This document shows, in pieces, positions 22,310-32,644 of a stretch of DNA of 64,000 bases (positions are counted from its first letter, which is position 1; the number at the start of each line of letters is the position of its first letter). Where the stretch lies: NCBI GenBank assembly GCA_033964015.1, contig CM066918.1, forward strand, positions 20,853,387 through 20,917,386, given 5' to 3'. Below the pieces are notes generated by a model that was not told the DNA's origin, searched no databases, and saw nothing but the letters and a program-made list of their open reading frames with translations. The position numbers and the translations under genes are program-made. The DNA is from Scolanthus callimorphus (lineage: Eukaryota > Cnidaria > Anthozoa > Actiniaria > Edwardsiidae).

Positions 22310-22700
22310 TTCATTACCATGGCCGTGATTGTCATGGGGTTTTCATGGTTTTTTTTCATAGGGCAATGAAATTAAGGCTACGAGAAAGTGTCCCGTTCCA
22401 TAGCATTGTTTCATAGGAAAACACTATGAAATACCAGCTTAATGACAAGTCACTGGGACCTATGAAATATTGTGCCTATGAAAATGCTATGAAACCCCTT
22501 GGCTATGAAGTGAAACCAATGAAGAGGCTATGAAATACAAAGCCTATGACTATGCCATGGAAGTGAGTCTATTATGAAAAAAGCATTCTTAAACTTATTG
22601 TTGTGAGCTGATCTGGTTTCATAATTTGGATTCATGAGCGAGGATTTTGAGTCTAAGAAAAACAAAACCTATGAAATACAATTTGTGCCCCATGGAATTC
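22310..22700. repeat. degenerate CTATGAAA-rich repeat array
   Basis: Words such as CTATGAAAT, CTATGAAAC, CCTATGACT and CATGGAA recur at irregular spacing of 12-30 bases across about 390 bases. The unit is too degenerate to define a period. Confidence 0.55.
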
Positions 22701-23234
22701 AGTGATGGAATTCTGAAACAAAAGAGATCTTGAAATAAAAAAAAGGCAGTTAAAAATTGGTTTCTCCTTGATGTCTTGACACATTGTTCTATTGTTCCTT
22801 TGTGTAGCTATCTTTATCAATGCTGGCTTGTAAAGACACCAAGGATTCATCAAAAATAACCCCTAAATCGTATGTCACTAATGGAAATACTATAATAAAA
22901 ACAAACTGCAAAAATATAGACTTGTGCTTTTTAATAATTGTTCCATACGTAAATTATAATATACTCTAGCGCTCCTTTTGTTAAGACGTTTTCTTACTTA
23001 TTATATACTAGTTTTCTCCACAATAAATGCTGTTTTTGTATTGCATTTCAATGAAATGTAAATTTTGTCGAATGATGATGATGTGATGATCAGAAACAGG
23101 TGAGTCCTATCAAAGTTTATAGGGTCATCTTACTCCTCCAGATAACGCTTCCAAAGAGAGTTATGAAAGTTCTTAATCAAAACAGATCTATTTACGTCTT
23201 CTGGCACCGTCTTCAAGAACAACCACCACAAGAT

Positions 23235-23560
23235 GTTGTTCAAGATTTTCCTCCACCCAACCCTCCCTCCCAGGTCTTTTTCCAGGTCTCTGGCGTTCAT
23301 TTTGGTTTGGCCTTAACGGCTGCAGGGGGCTGGGCTGCCCTTGTGCTGGTTTGGCCTTAATGAGCGGCTGCAGGGGACTGCCCTTTTGCTGATTTTGCCT
23401 TAGCAGCTGCAGGGGCCAGCCGTTGTGCTGGTTTTGTCTTACATGTAGGTGCAGCAGGGGCTTTAATTAGTGGCTGTAGGGGACCAGTCAGCTGGTTTAG
23501 CCTTAGCACCTGCAGAAGGCTGCCCGTCAGCAGCTGCTGTTGCCTTTGCCCTTTTATTGA
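23235..23560. repeat. imperfect ~50-60-bp repeats encoding Ala/Pro/Lys-rich frames
   Basis: GCAGGGG(G/A)CTG...TGCTGGTTTTGCCTTA-type units occur about five times between 23320 and 23520. Read on the minus strand they give KAPAAPTCKTKPAQ and AAAKAKSAKGQ, a basic Ala-rich tail that follows the broken YqaJ-like region. It is unclear whether this was ever translated. Confidence 0.45.
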
Positions 23561-23569
23561 GGTCCCTCT

Positions 23570-24148
23570 GATGAGTTGATTTTTCCACCAGCGAAACTTT
23601 TGACCAATCTGGTGAAACGAAAACAAATTGTTTGTTTTATTTTTTACTTTGCTATACAATATCAATACAATATCTGCAGTTGCAGCTTCCTCCTCAGTCT
23701 CAATCCCATGCTTCATGGCAAGAGTCTGAATCGGTTTCTTCAAAAATCTTGCGGCATGGGATTCAAAATCTGCTTTGCAAGAACAAACATCCCTATATTT
23801 ACTTGAAGATAGTCTGTTTCTTTAAATCATGCCACTTTCTATTATCTGATTGTTCCCTTGTCTCTTCCTCATATATATGTATTTGTTGCTGAAAAACACT
23901 CAATCCATCTATGGAATTTAGCTTCTGGACACTCATAATAATGTTGGGGGCACCTCAGGACCATCAATATTAGGGTCATTGATGACTCTTTTGCTGCTGA
24001 TACGAGATCACTGATCCAGTAGCCACACGGCCATGTTTGCTGGCAGTTATTGGTATGTTATTTGTTTCCCTGATGATTGTATTTATCTCTTTGTCGGGAA
24101 ATTCACTGAAGTTATCCTTGAAGGAATTTATTATGTCTAACTTTGAGG
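23570..24148 (-). pseudogene. distal part of SWIM/YqaJ-like gene (truncated nuclease region)
   Basis: Minus-strand frames give FSEFPDKEINTI and TASKHGRVATGSVISY, then after a frame change RVINDPNIDGPEVPP, LMSVQKLNSIDGLSVF, ETREQSDNRKWHDLKKQ and LAMKHGIETEEEAATA. The last two resemble the start of YqaJ-type exonuclease domains found in animal proteins that combine a SWIM finger with YqaJ. The catalytic core that should follow is absent, being replaced by the Ala/Lys-rich repeats. At least two frame changes are needed, so this is a pseudogene or a decayed copy. The Tc1 element begins at its upstream edge. Confidence 0.6.
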
Positions 24149-24924
24149 TACACTACCAGCAAAAAGAAACTGGAACGAAATTCGACGAAATTCGGCCTTT
24201 GTTCCAACGAAATATCGTGCGAAATAAACTCTAAATGCGCTAGAAAATGTACAACTTACTTGTCAAGACAGGCGTTTTTAAAATAAAAACAATGACAGTT
24301 TGATTCACCTGGTTCCTTATCGAGAGCAAAACAATAACGCGTTGATTTGCAATTTAAAACAACGCTGCCAACTTTGCTTTCTTCATGATTCATTTACTTA
24401 CAGAAATACATCTTTTTGGGTTGAATCTCGAGAATTATGAGCAAGTTAAGCAGAACTGGCAACGTTACTTGTAATTCATAAACTGAAGACAACATGATTT
24501 CAAAGTTAACGTCTTTATTTTAGAAATGTTACAACGTTGTTTAAAATGGCTCTTGGCGCTGCTGATTTTCGTAGATTCTGGCATCGTTTGCCGATACTAA
24601 CGCGGCACTGCTCCCATAGTTGGTGCTTTTCCCGATCGTCCCGGTATAAATGAGTAAAAGACTCCAACACTTCAGCTGAAATAGAAAAAGATATAAACAG
24701 TCTAAGAAAAGGTTTAAATTGCATGAATTCAGTAATAGGTACTCCGTTCATGTGTCCATCCAGTCCATCGTTATGCATTTATATCATGCCTCGGATCGAA
24801 ATTATGCGCGTGTTATGCAGTCACTAATTGAGTTTAGCAAAAAAGACTCAAAGGATTGCTCAAAGAAGTCCCGTGTCATTGTGTTTAGAACGCGCAGGCT
24901 TTGTTTCCTGTAAACAAAAGGCAC

Positions 24925-25260
24925 AGGTTCTGAGACGGTTAACTGACTGGAACCTTTTGTGAGTATCTTTTCTTTTACATAAACGAAACAAATGGGCCGG
25001 TTCTGATACGTTTAACTGGCTCGGACCTTTTGTGGGTTTGTTTTCTGTTTTTTATTCAAGAAAGAAAAGATGCTGGTTGTGATACCGTTAACTGACTAGA
25101 AACATTTGTGGGTTTGTTTTCTCTTTTTATGCAGGAAAGAAAAGGCGCTGGTTTTGATACGGTTAACTAACTAGAACCTTTTGTGGGTTTGTTTTCTCTT
25201 TTATATTCAGGAAAGAAAAGGCGCTGGTTCTGATACGGGTAACTGGCTAGAAACATTTGT
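24925..25260. repeat. ~75-bp tandem repeat, about 4.5 units
   Basis: Each unit contains GATACGGTTAACTGACTAGA, then TTTGTGGGTTTGTTTTC and AAGAAAAGGCGCTGGTT with small differences. It lies within the Tc1 element left of the transposase. Confidence 0.8.
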
Positions 25261-25383
25261 TAATGTAAAATAACATAACGAACGGTTTTGGGATAACTGT
25301 GTAAAGAAGCATTGTGTATTGACGTTTTTTTTTTCATTTGGGTTGTTCCTAGTAGAACCGTCTTTTTAGTGCTTGTCTGGATC

Positions 25384-25987
25384 TTAAAACTTGGTGGTTC
25401 CTCCCTGTGCCTCTATTACCACTGGAATACACTTGTCTATCATATGGTCGATGTAGCGAGCGCATTTAGCGGCGTCCATCCTCTCATTCCAAAACAGCTT
25501 GATCCCATCCACGAGCTCAAGTCTGGTTTTCGGCTTGACGTGGGACCGCAAAAACATTTTGAGCTCATGCCACACCTTCTCTATGGGGTTCAGATCAGGG
25601 CTCTCTGCAGGGGTCGGCCACCACTCAATGCCATTTTCTATGTAAAAGTCTGTTGGACGTGTGCTTTGGATCATTGTCCTGGATCAGCCTGTGAGTCCCT
25701 GGCATTTTCTGGCAGATGAATGGTACGAGCGTCCGTTCTAAGATCTCGCAGTAGAATTCTGCGTCAAGGATCCCCTCGAAAATGCAGATATTAGTAGCGC
25801 CGTTCTTGGAGATTCCGGCCCAAACATGCACTTTCAGGGGGTGCCTCGGTTTGCGTTTCTTCTTTTTGGGTTGGTCCTTTCTTCTGTAGCATGTCCTTCG
25901 GTACTGCTCGGCCTGTATAGATGACTCGTCGGCAAAGATTGAATCCTTGAATCCTTGAATCCTTGAATCGATCACCAAGGGCAGCAC
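25384..25987 (-). pseudogene. Tc1 transposase, C-terminal part, frameshifted
   Basis: First frame 25625-25987: FADESSIQ (a catalytic D), WAGISKNGATNI, QDNDPKHTS (second D). Second frame 25384-25674: GIEWWPTPAESPDLNPIEKV (third acidic residue, DD34E-type spacing), WHELKMFLR. The two frames overlap near 25625-25674, so a small indel separates the second D from the E. The N-terminal DNA-binding region is not recognisable; a CCTTGAATC triplication at 25941-25972 lies where the N-terminal part should join. The product would be inactive. Confidence 0.85.
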
Positions 25988-26187
25988 TCATTCAGCCACT
26001 TTATAAGCCCTGCTTTGTTGATTGGTTGCTATGACGATGCACGTAAACAAAGGGCATGGGAACGAGTCGCCCTGCAATAAGTACTGACAACAAATGAATC
26101 GCGTGACGCTGCAACCGAAATTCGACGAATTTCGTTCCAGTTTCTTGCTGGTAGTGTATTGGATTGCAAAGGGTTGATTTCACGCCA

Positions 26188-26445
26188 TTAATTCTTCCGA
26201 TCTTTTTTTTCTCTCTCTCTTGGGTGATGGGCGGTTAATAACTGCTGGATTGTGACATTTTCATCCCAGCATGTTTGTTGCAAACTGGTTTTTGACATTT
26301 CAGGAGGTACACTTTTAAGACCCAAGTTCTGGTAATGCTGCAGCAAGTAAGCCAGACCAATGGCGTGGTTGCACAATCCTTGTCCAGCCTTGCAATTGCA
26401 GTTGGTATTTGATATTTTTGCCTCTGGAAACTTAAAGATTTCCAC
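26188..26445 (-). CDS. exon with SWIM zinc finger (SWIM/YqaJ-like gene)
   Basis: The exon begins at 26445 after the acceptor TTTCTGTAG and reads VEIFKFPEAKISNTNCNCKA. The SWIM pattern C-x-C...C-x-H is visible in CNCKAGQGLCNHAIGLAYLL. After that, LGLKSVPPEMSKTSLQQ matches the region that follows the finger in animal SWIM/YqaJ proteins. Its phase agrees with the donor at 26618. No clear donor is seen before the stop at 26188, and the Tc1 element begins 30 bases further on, so the gene is cut here. SWIM fingers bind DNA or protein; the molecular role of this family is not known to me. Confidence 0.7.
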   Translation of the reverse strand: MEIFKFPEAKISNTNCNCKAGQGLCNHAIGLAYLLQHYQNLGLKSVPPEMSKTSLQQTCWDENVTIQQLLTAHHPREREKKDRKN

Positions 26446-26617
26446 CTACAGAAACCAAAACTTCATGTCAATATAAATTTATGCAAAAACATACTACAAT
26501 AAAAAAAATCCTTGGTGAGCGTTTTTCGTATAACATATACAAGATTTGAATACTACAATCTTTGTGGACTTATCATAAATATAATTCACTATTTTGTAAA
26601 TGGTATTGAGTTTTTAC

Positions 26618-26707
26618 ATCAGCAACACTGTATGTAATAAAACGTTTTCCTCCTCCATGCTTGTATTTCACCATATCAAACTTCTTAGCAATGCTATTGT
26701 AGTGTAT
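26618..26707 (-). CDS. small exon upstream of the SWIM exon
   Basis: The minus strand reads IHYNSIAKKFDMVKYKHGGG then KRFITYSVAD, between an acceptor ending GGTAG (26708) and a donor GTAAAA (26612-26617). Joining it to the SWIM exon is phase 0 on both sides, giving a continuous frame. The composition looks coding, but the exon is short. Confidence 0.55.
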
Positions 26708-27109
26708 CTACCTCGCCTAATTATTAAACATCGGAAAACAATAAGTTTAGTCTCTCTGCAACATGACTGCCCCTGTTAATCAGGCCCTTTTTTTGTTCTT
26801 TATCATATTCTGGTTGGATTAGTTCTTTGTATTTTCCGGCCCTTCCTCGTCATTGCTATGAGGCTTGGCGGGCAAAGACGAAAAACATACCCAATATGGC
26901 TGATATGTGTTAAGGGTCTATGCAAAATTGCCTTCAAAAATACAAATCAAATAAATTGTGGTCACTTTACCCCATTCCCTGAAGAAAAATCCAAGATGGC
27001 GGATCGTGAAAATAAGTAATAAATGATTAATATTTGCCGGAATTGTATGACAAAACGGCGGGTTTTTGGACGTCAAAATTTACGGCTATAAGTTTATCGT
27101 GTTATTTAC

Positions 27110-27299
27110 CTGAACACGGTGCTCTTTAACAGCACCTTTGTGCTTCTTACTAGGCTGATGTTCACGGCTACCGCCACTTCGAACTCGGCCCAAGAGAGAA
27201 CTTAGCCCTTCTTGTAGTAGTAGGTGCAGAACTGGCCGTGCTTGGTTCAGTTACATGCTTCACCCCTTCTTTCGCCGTTTGTTTAATCAATGCATCCAT
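27110..27299 (-). CDS. likely first exon of SWIM/YqaJ-like gene, possibly frameshifted
   Basis: An ATG at 27299 opens MDALIKQTAKEGVKHVTEPS. This frame stops soon after SLGPSSKWR. The neighbouring frame gives GLSSLLGRVRSGGSREHQPS and KKHKGAVKEHRVQ up to a good donor (CAG/GTAAAT at 27104-27110). This suggests a one-base lesion near 27190-27220 or a different start. Assignment to this gene rests on position and orientation. Confidence 0.4.
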
Positions 27300-27429
27300 A
27301 TTTACACCAGCAAAACGCGACGAAAGACGTAAGCTTATACGTGCCGGTACACAAGCATGCAGCACTCACTCAAAACAACTCGAGGACAGAGAGTAAGAAC
27401 ACGTGATATCTTCTTGAGCCCGCGGTCTA

Positions 27430-27600
27430 ACCCCAAAAAAGACTGGACTGTGGTGAAAATCTAGGACTGTACTACGCAAAAAGTAAGACTGTACTACGGG
27501 AAAGCTAAGACTGGACTTTTGAAAATCTAAAACTGTACTGTGAGAATTTAAGACTGGACTGTGAAAAATAAGACTGGAATGTGAGCCTTCTGGGCCATCG
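27430..27600. repeat. AAGACTGGACTGT-type tandem repeat
   Basis: About seven units of 22-30 bp built on (T)AAGACTGGACTGTG(AAAAT) or AAGACTGTACTACG. Non-coding, just upstream of the first SWIM-gene exon. Confidence 0.75.
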
Positions 27601-27918
27601 TATTAAGACACATACCAAATTTATCTGAAATTTTTTTAAAGAAATTTATTTTACGCTGCTACATTGCTTCAAAATCTTGGTTTTGATTAAACGTTACTTA
27701 AAGTTTAATGTTCAACAACAAGGGTGTCCACCGACATCAAAATGCCAAGTCATGAAAACGATAGAATATCCTCGAATTGATTGAACGTGTTTATAGATAT
27801 ATTAATATTGAAATATGGTATTGAAAAAAATCCAAATAAATATGAGGTCAACTTCAATTAAAGCAGCGCGTCTCTTGCCGCCTCTTTATTGGATCAATTG
27901 TTCGTTTAGTCGTTTAGT

Positions 27919-28121
27919 CATTTACTACGACCACATCTCCGGCCATAATGTTGCCATTAACATGATGAGGTGGTAAATAGCATCGGAAATATCTAAAAAC
28001 AGGCCAGCTGTGTTTACAAGTCTTGTAAACACAGCTGGCCTGTTTTTAGATAATTCCGATGCTGCTTACCTCATTATGTTAATGGCAACATTATGGCCGG
28101 AGATGTGGTCGTAGTAAATGA
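27919..28121. repeat. 203-bp near-perfect palindrome
   Basis: The left arm 27919-28020 and the right arm 28022-28121 are reverse complements with only a few differences. The centre reads GTTTACAAG-T-CTTGTAAAC, a one-base loop. Transcribed RNA would form a roughly 100-bp hairpin. Confidence 0.9.
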
Positions 28122-28254
28122 TGAGTCAAGATAAATAGCGCAATGCAAGAGAAGTAAAAGATACAATAACCACTTTTTCTTATCATCAGAGTAATATCCT
28201 AGTGGCCATATTGGATGCGATGTGCGAGATTTCTTTACTTTCTGACCGCTTCCG

Positions 28255-28600
28255 CTATCCGTTGGGGTTTCTTGGGGCGTTTCTGTCGCCGTTGTTGTTT
28301 CCAGTGTGTCCTCCATTCTTCATTGTGTCTGAGAAGATAACAGCGGTATTGCTGTGCAGAGTATTGTTAGTAAACCTTGCCATTAGAATTGGATATTGCA
28401 CATTCATCTCATCGAGAATGTCTCGCAGTAAAACCACAGTTTAGCTTTTCTTCTGGATCTTGCTTCAGGCGAGCCATTTCGTGACGTCGGAGCTCATTTT
28501 CTCTTGCCTCTCTTTCCAGATCTATTTCAATTAACTTGGTAACTCTGCCAATATCCCTGAGATGGCAACTGCTATAGGCCAATTTATTTCTTTTCTGTCA
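28255..28600 (-). pseudogene. coding-like fragments with a charged helix, family not recognised
   Basis: Minus-strand frames give DIGRVTKLIEIDLEREARE and NELRRHEMARLKQDPEEK (a charged, probably coiled-coil helix). In the next frame comes VVLLRDILDEMNVQYPILMA. A frame change near 28440 separates them. The protein family is unknown to me. It may be the remains of a host or transposon gene. Confidence 0.35.
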
Positions 28601-29115
28601 ATGTAAACTATCTCAAGTAATGTTTTCATGTTGAACCAGCAGAAGTTTCCATTCCCATAATGGACTATTTGCTTTTTTTTCCTGTCCAACATCAATGCGC
28701 AAATGTCTACCCGTTCCTGTGTTTTGGATCGTAATTTTGACTCGAATATGGGGTAACTTGATCTCAGAGAAGGAGAACGGATAATACGTACGATTCTTCC
28801 AAAATGGAGTCCCTTAGGGCCGTTTCAAACGTCGCGCCAACGTCGTGCCGAACTCAATTCCTCAATTAGGTTCGACGTTAGCGCGACTCTAGCACGACGT
28901 TTGAAACCAAATTTGAATTAGGCTCGACTATACTATTAGGCACGACTCTGGCTCGACGTGTGTTGCCGTGCTACCCGACTGAAGCGCGACTTGGTTTCAA
29001 ATGCCGTGCTATCGTCGTGTCGAACTCAATGCATAAATTACAGAATGAATTAAAACTTACCAAACCGGTTTTTACGTCGTTGTGCGCAGGCGCAAAAAAG
29101 AGCGGTAAAAGAAAG

Positions 29116-30075
29116 ATGGCGGACTCGTCTGACTCTTTTTCCGAAGAGGAGGGAGATGAGGGCGATATTCCTGTTCTTGACAAACCAAAACAAAAGCGAA
29201 AAAACAAGAAGGGCCGTAGAAGCGTGTGGACAAGCACGGAAGTAGACGATTTAGTGGATATCATTTCAAACAACGACTATCTACGAAAGAAACTCCTCTT
29301 TCAGAACACAAAAAGCTAAAAAAATACAGAACTTTATGGGAAAGTCTTGCAAGACATGAAGGCAAGGAATAATGGCGAATGCCGTTACACCTTTGTCCAG
29401 TTGAGAAATAAATTCAAGAAGTGCATTTCTGAATGCAAAAAGTTAGCTCTAACGGTTAAAACCGCGACTGGGATTGCAAGGATCCAACAAGATAAAGGAT
29501 ATGGAAGATGGTTCGACCAGTTGTTTCCACTTGTCAAGTCAAGGGATTCATGCAACCCTGAATTGGCCATCGAACCCTCAGTGCCTGCTACACAAGGAGA
29601 CCTGGACACTTCAATCGAAACGGCCACAGAATCAGACACGACCGAGAAAGAGGAAGAATCAAAACCTCATGCCGGGAAAACACCTGATAAATCCCTGTTT
29701 GTTCCAAAAAAGTAGGCAGTTCTGCAAAACTCGAGGAAACGAAAGGCAAATGATGATCTTCTGGCATCTGTTGGAGAGCTTCTGAAGGCTACAGCCGAAA
29801 AAGATCCCGTGAAGGATCTAATGCTTTTTTTTGAAAGTGAAAATGAAAAGCAGCGAGCGCATGAGCTCCGAATGATGCAGCTTATAGTTGGAAGTTCTAC
29901 ACCAGCAACAGCGCCAACGCATCCATCTTGTTCTACACCTTCCCCTATGTATGGCTCTGCATCTCCTCCTGCCCCTCCTAGTTACGGGGCCCCATCATTC
30001 ACAGAGCGCTACCAAGAGTATGACCAAGGATATGAACAATACGAACACAATAGTTTCGTGTACAAGCAGCTATGA
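29116..30075 (+). pseudogene. Myb/SANT-like Harbinger partner, two in-frame stops
   Basis: The likely start is the ATG at 29116 (AAGATGG), giving MADSSDSFSEEEGDEGD. A Myb/SANT-like region follows: RRSVWTSTEVDDLVDIISNN, then TFVQLRNKFKKCISECKKLA. Stops at 29317-29319 and 29713-29715 interrupt a frame that otherwise remains coding to 30075. The last part is a charged helix (VKDLMLFFESENEKQRAHE) and a Pro/Ser-rich tail. The role in intact elements is binding the transposon ends. The two nonsense changes show this copy cannot make a full protein. Confidence 0.8.
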
Positions 30076-30221
30076 GATGGTGACCGCTTCAGAATGTTTT
30101 GTTTATGCAAATAGGCCCTGTTTTATGCGCCAGCATACTACCTTTGACTTGTTACTAAAATATATTTATTTTCATCATTTTGTAACAGTTTTACAATATG
30201 ATTTTTGCTACTCAGTATCTT

Positions 30222-30857
30222 TTACAGGATAGATAGTGAGTAGCGAAGCAAAATCAGATGACAGCCATCTATAGCAGCCCAAGCAAAAGGGAACTGCCAT
30301 AACTCATCCATATCAAGCATTCTTTCTCTAAACTCTCTTTCATTCGAAGGGAAAAGACATGCCACACTTGAATTCCAAAAATGCTTCACAAGAGCGGTGC
30401 ACACTTCCAGAACAATAGTTGATATAGTTGAAAGACCAACACCAGTCAATTCAGAAATTGTATAATAATAATCTCCTCTTCTTAGTCGGTAAAGACAGAT
30501 GGCTAATCGTAGCTCTGGAGATATTGGATCCTCGCACAATGTATCTCGTTCCAGATCTTGCCTGATTCGAAAAAGTATGAACTGAAAGGTCGCTCTCGAA
30601 ATTCTGAAAGTCTTTTTGAACCTTTGTTCAGAATAGGAGTTCCATACTAGATCCCACCACGATCTATTTCGAGGAAAGCGACGGCGAGAACGATGTAGTC
30701 GTACTACATCCGCTGTTTCCCTTGCAGTTATCACAAGGAGAGAGAAAGCACATACTTGTAGCATCAACAGCCGTCTTCTCACTAGATAGCAAAACATGGT
30801 TTGCTGAAGAAGAGTTCTTCTTCTCCTGTTTTGACGGATTTTCCTGTCAGCCGCCAT
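30222..30857 (-). pseudogene. HARBI1-like transposase, N-terminal half only
   Basis: The 211-residue frame contains WDLVWNSYSEQRFKKTFRIS, FQFILFRIRQDLERDTL, LAICLYRLRRGDYYYTISEL and GVGLSTISTIVLEV (helix-turn-helix-like), then FAWAAIDGCH with the first catalytic aspartate. It then runs into unrelated sequence (ILLRYSLSIL) and stops. The second D and the E are gone, so a deletion has removed the C-terminal half between this gene and the Myb-like gene. Confidence 0.8.
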
Positions 30858-31027
30858 GTTTTTACTATAACTTTGTGCGCATGTTCACCACAGGAGCCCC
30901 GCATGTTTCACCCATGCCCGCATTTCGGTTCGACGTTTGAAACCACTGTCGCGCCAGAGTCGCGCTAATCGAACCTAATAGAATTGAGTTCGGCACGACG
31001 TTGGCGCGACGTTTGAAACGGGCCTTA

Positions 31028-32100
31028 GATTCTAACCAGAAAGCAGCTATATAACCTAAGTAAACACGTTAATATGGCGACTAAATATTGCTTTCTGGCT
31101 ACTAATTTTTTTTTAGTTGGTCGCCAATGGCACCTAGCGAAAAAAATTAATGTCGGGCCCTGCTTAAAAGCTGGATCCCGATAAATGCAGGCACTAGATG
31201 AATATAAAGCGCAGTTCGTGGGGTCGTCTTCATCTACATCTTCCAGTTCTTCTGTATGTCGAGCTTGGTCATCAATCATTTTCAAGTATTTATAACTGAA
31301 AAGAAACCCTGTTAGGCCGACTTGATTCATTTTGCTTTGACGAGATTCTAATTTGAATTTCGCGGGCGCCGCCATCTTAGAAATGTAACGTCACTTTTGT
31401 GCTATAAATTATGCATTTCCATGAATGCGCTGAAAGAGGCTTTACTCGCTACAATTATTAACCAGAATAAGAGCACCAAGAAAACAATTTCAATGTTGAG
31501 AGGGTAAAAAGAAGAAAATTGATTTAGGATAAGCTGTATACGCCGTCCTCAGTAACAAATGCATCGTTCCGTGACACGTTTTACATCAAAGAATTGTTCG
31601 ACATTTCCACCACGCTTTAGGACTTCTTTCTTATCAGCCTCGTTGTCATAAATGAAGTGAATGTTCGTTGTTTATGTTGTTTTTTATATCTCGGTTTTCG
31701 GCAGCTTCAGTACACCTTCTGCTTCGTCAGTTTTAGCTCTTTGTAGAGCTCGTCTTTGTTCTCTCCCTGTGTCTTCGCTTGGGCTTGGCGCCTCCTCACT
31801 TCCATCACTTTCAGGGCAGGTGGCCAAGTGGAAGTGGATCTTCTGCAACGGACGAGTCATTGATTGGAAGCTGCTCTTCTGCAACGGATGAGTCGTCGAT
31901 TGGAAGCGGAACTTTTGAAATTGATTCGTTCAGTGTAAGTAACTTTTCAGCTATGGAAGAGTATTCGATCGAAAAGCTCGGTTCTCCGGCTCCGATTCCA
32001 GCTCCTGCCACGAGTCTTGTTTTTTTTTTTGCCGGAGTACTGGTAAATTCCGGTGTAATTGTCACTGTGTTCCATGCTAGGTATAGCTTCTAGTCTGGAG
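31028..32100 (-). other. coding-like minus-strand fragments, not identified
   Basis: Frame 31025-31375 starts at a good ATG (MAAPAKFKLESRQSKMNQVG) and is acidic in the middle (EELEDVDEDDP). Further upstream are DNEADKKEVLKRGGNVEQFF near 31600 and a frame with the repeated unit DSSVAE(E/D)xLP (31811-32065). A frame change near 31815-31830 and a stop near 31684 separate them. They could be exons of one old gene interrupted at 31025 by the Harbinger element. I recognise no domain. Confidence 0.3.
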
Positions 32101-32644
32101 GCATGCGAGAAATATAACTTTGGTGAGAGTGAAGCGCGTCCTGGATAATGTCAATAATCGTCTTCGCTCAAAGGGAATAATTAGCAATACTGAAATGTGC
32201 GTTGGGAAGTCTCACAGATCAATTGCTAATCAAAAATTCAAAAGAAGAGATTACCCATCAAACAGCCAATCAGTAGACGAAGATCGGCATGAATAGTCTC
32301 CACGGGATTACTTGGTCCCCGTTTGAATGTGACACGTAAACGTTATTTCTGTCCTGCAGCTGCAATCTTGGAAAAAAACCTGTAGAGAAAATTACTGAAA
32401 TCGCTTCTGTCATTTCACCTCCCCCTCTCCCCCGAAGCAATGTTGCAAGGAACATGTCGAGGGATGGACGCCCTTCGTAACCAACATTGATTTAGGGGGG
32501 AGGGGGGATAAACGGGGCCTTAAGTTAGGTCGAAAACTCAAAAGATCAGTGGTATTAACATTCTCTCCACCCTTTTGTCCAATCCCAGCAAGCCAAGCAA
32601 TCCCAGCAAGCCAAGCATTCCCAGCATGATAAAACTAAACAGCC

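Larger units (their letters stand above)
24151..26156 (-). mobile_element. Tc1/mariner-type transposon with TA duplication
   Basis: The ends CACTACCAGCAAAAAGAAAC and, inverted, CACTACCAGCAAGAAACTGG extend for about 45 bp and are flanked by TA at 24149-24150 and 26157-26158. A Tc1-like transposase lies on the minus strand in its right half; the left half contains a five-unit tandem repeat (24925-25260). It sits within the SWIM/YqaJ-like gene. Confidence 0.88.
28817..31024. mobile_element. second PIF/Harbinger element, decayed, TTA target duplication
   Basis: The ends GGGCCGTTTCAAACGTCGCG and, inverted, GGCCCGTTTCAAACGTCGCG run for about 50 bp with sub-terminal CACGACG and GGTTCGA motifs. TTA lies on both sides (28814-28816 and 31025-31027). 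Inside are a Myb/SANT-like gene on plus with two in-frame stops and the first half of a HARBI1-like transposase on minus, cut short. Its end sequences differ from those of the 10400-20713 element, so this is another family. Confidence 0.9.

Noticed and set aside
23357..23743. Possible histone H1-like Lys/Ala tail
   Set aside because: The Lys/Ala-rich part is produced by an imperfect DNA repeat and follows a broken YqaJ-like region; there is no globular H1 domain.
27430..27600. Short repeats that might suggest a CRISPR array
   Set aside because: The units are directly joined, variable and without unique spacers, and the DNA is eukaryotic; it is a minisatellite.
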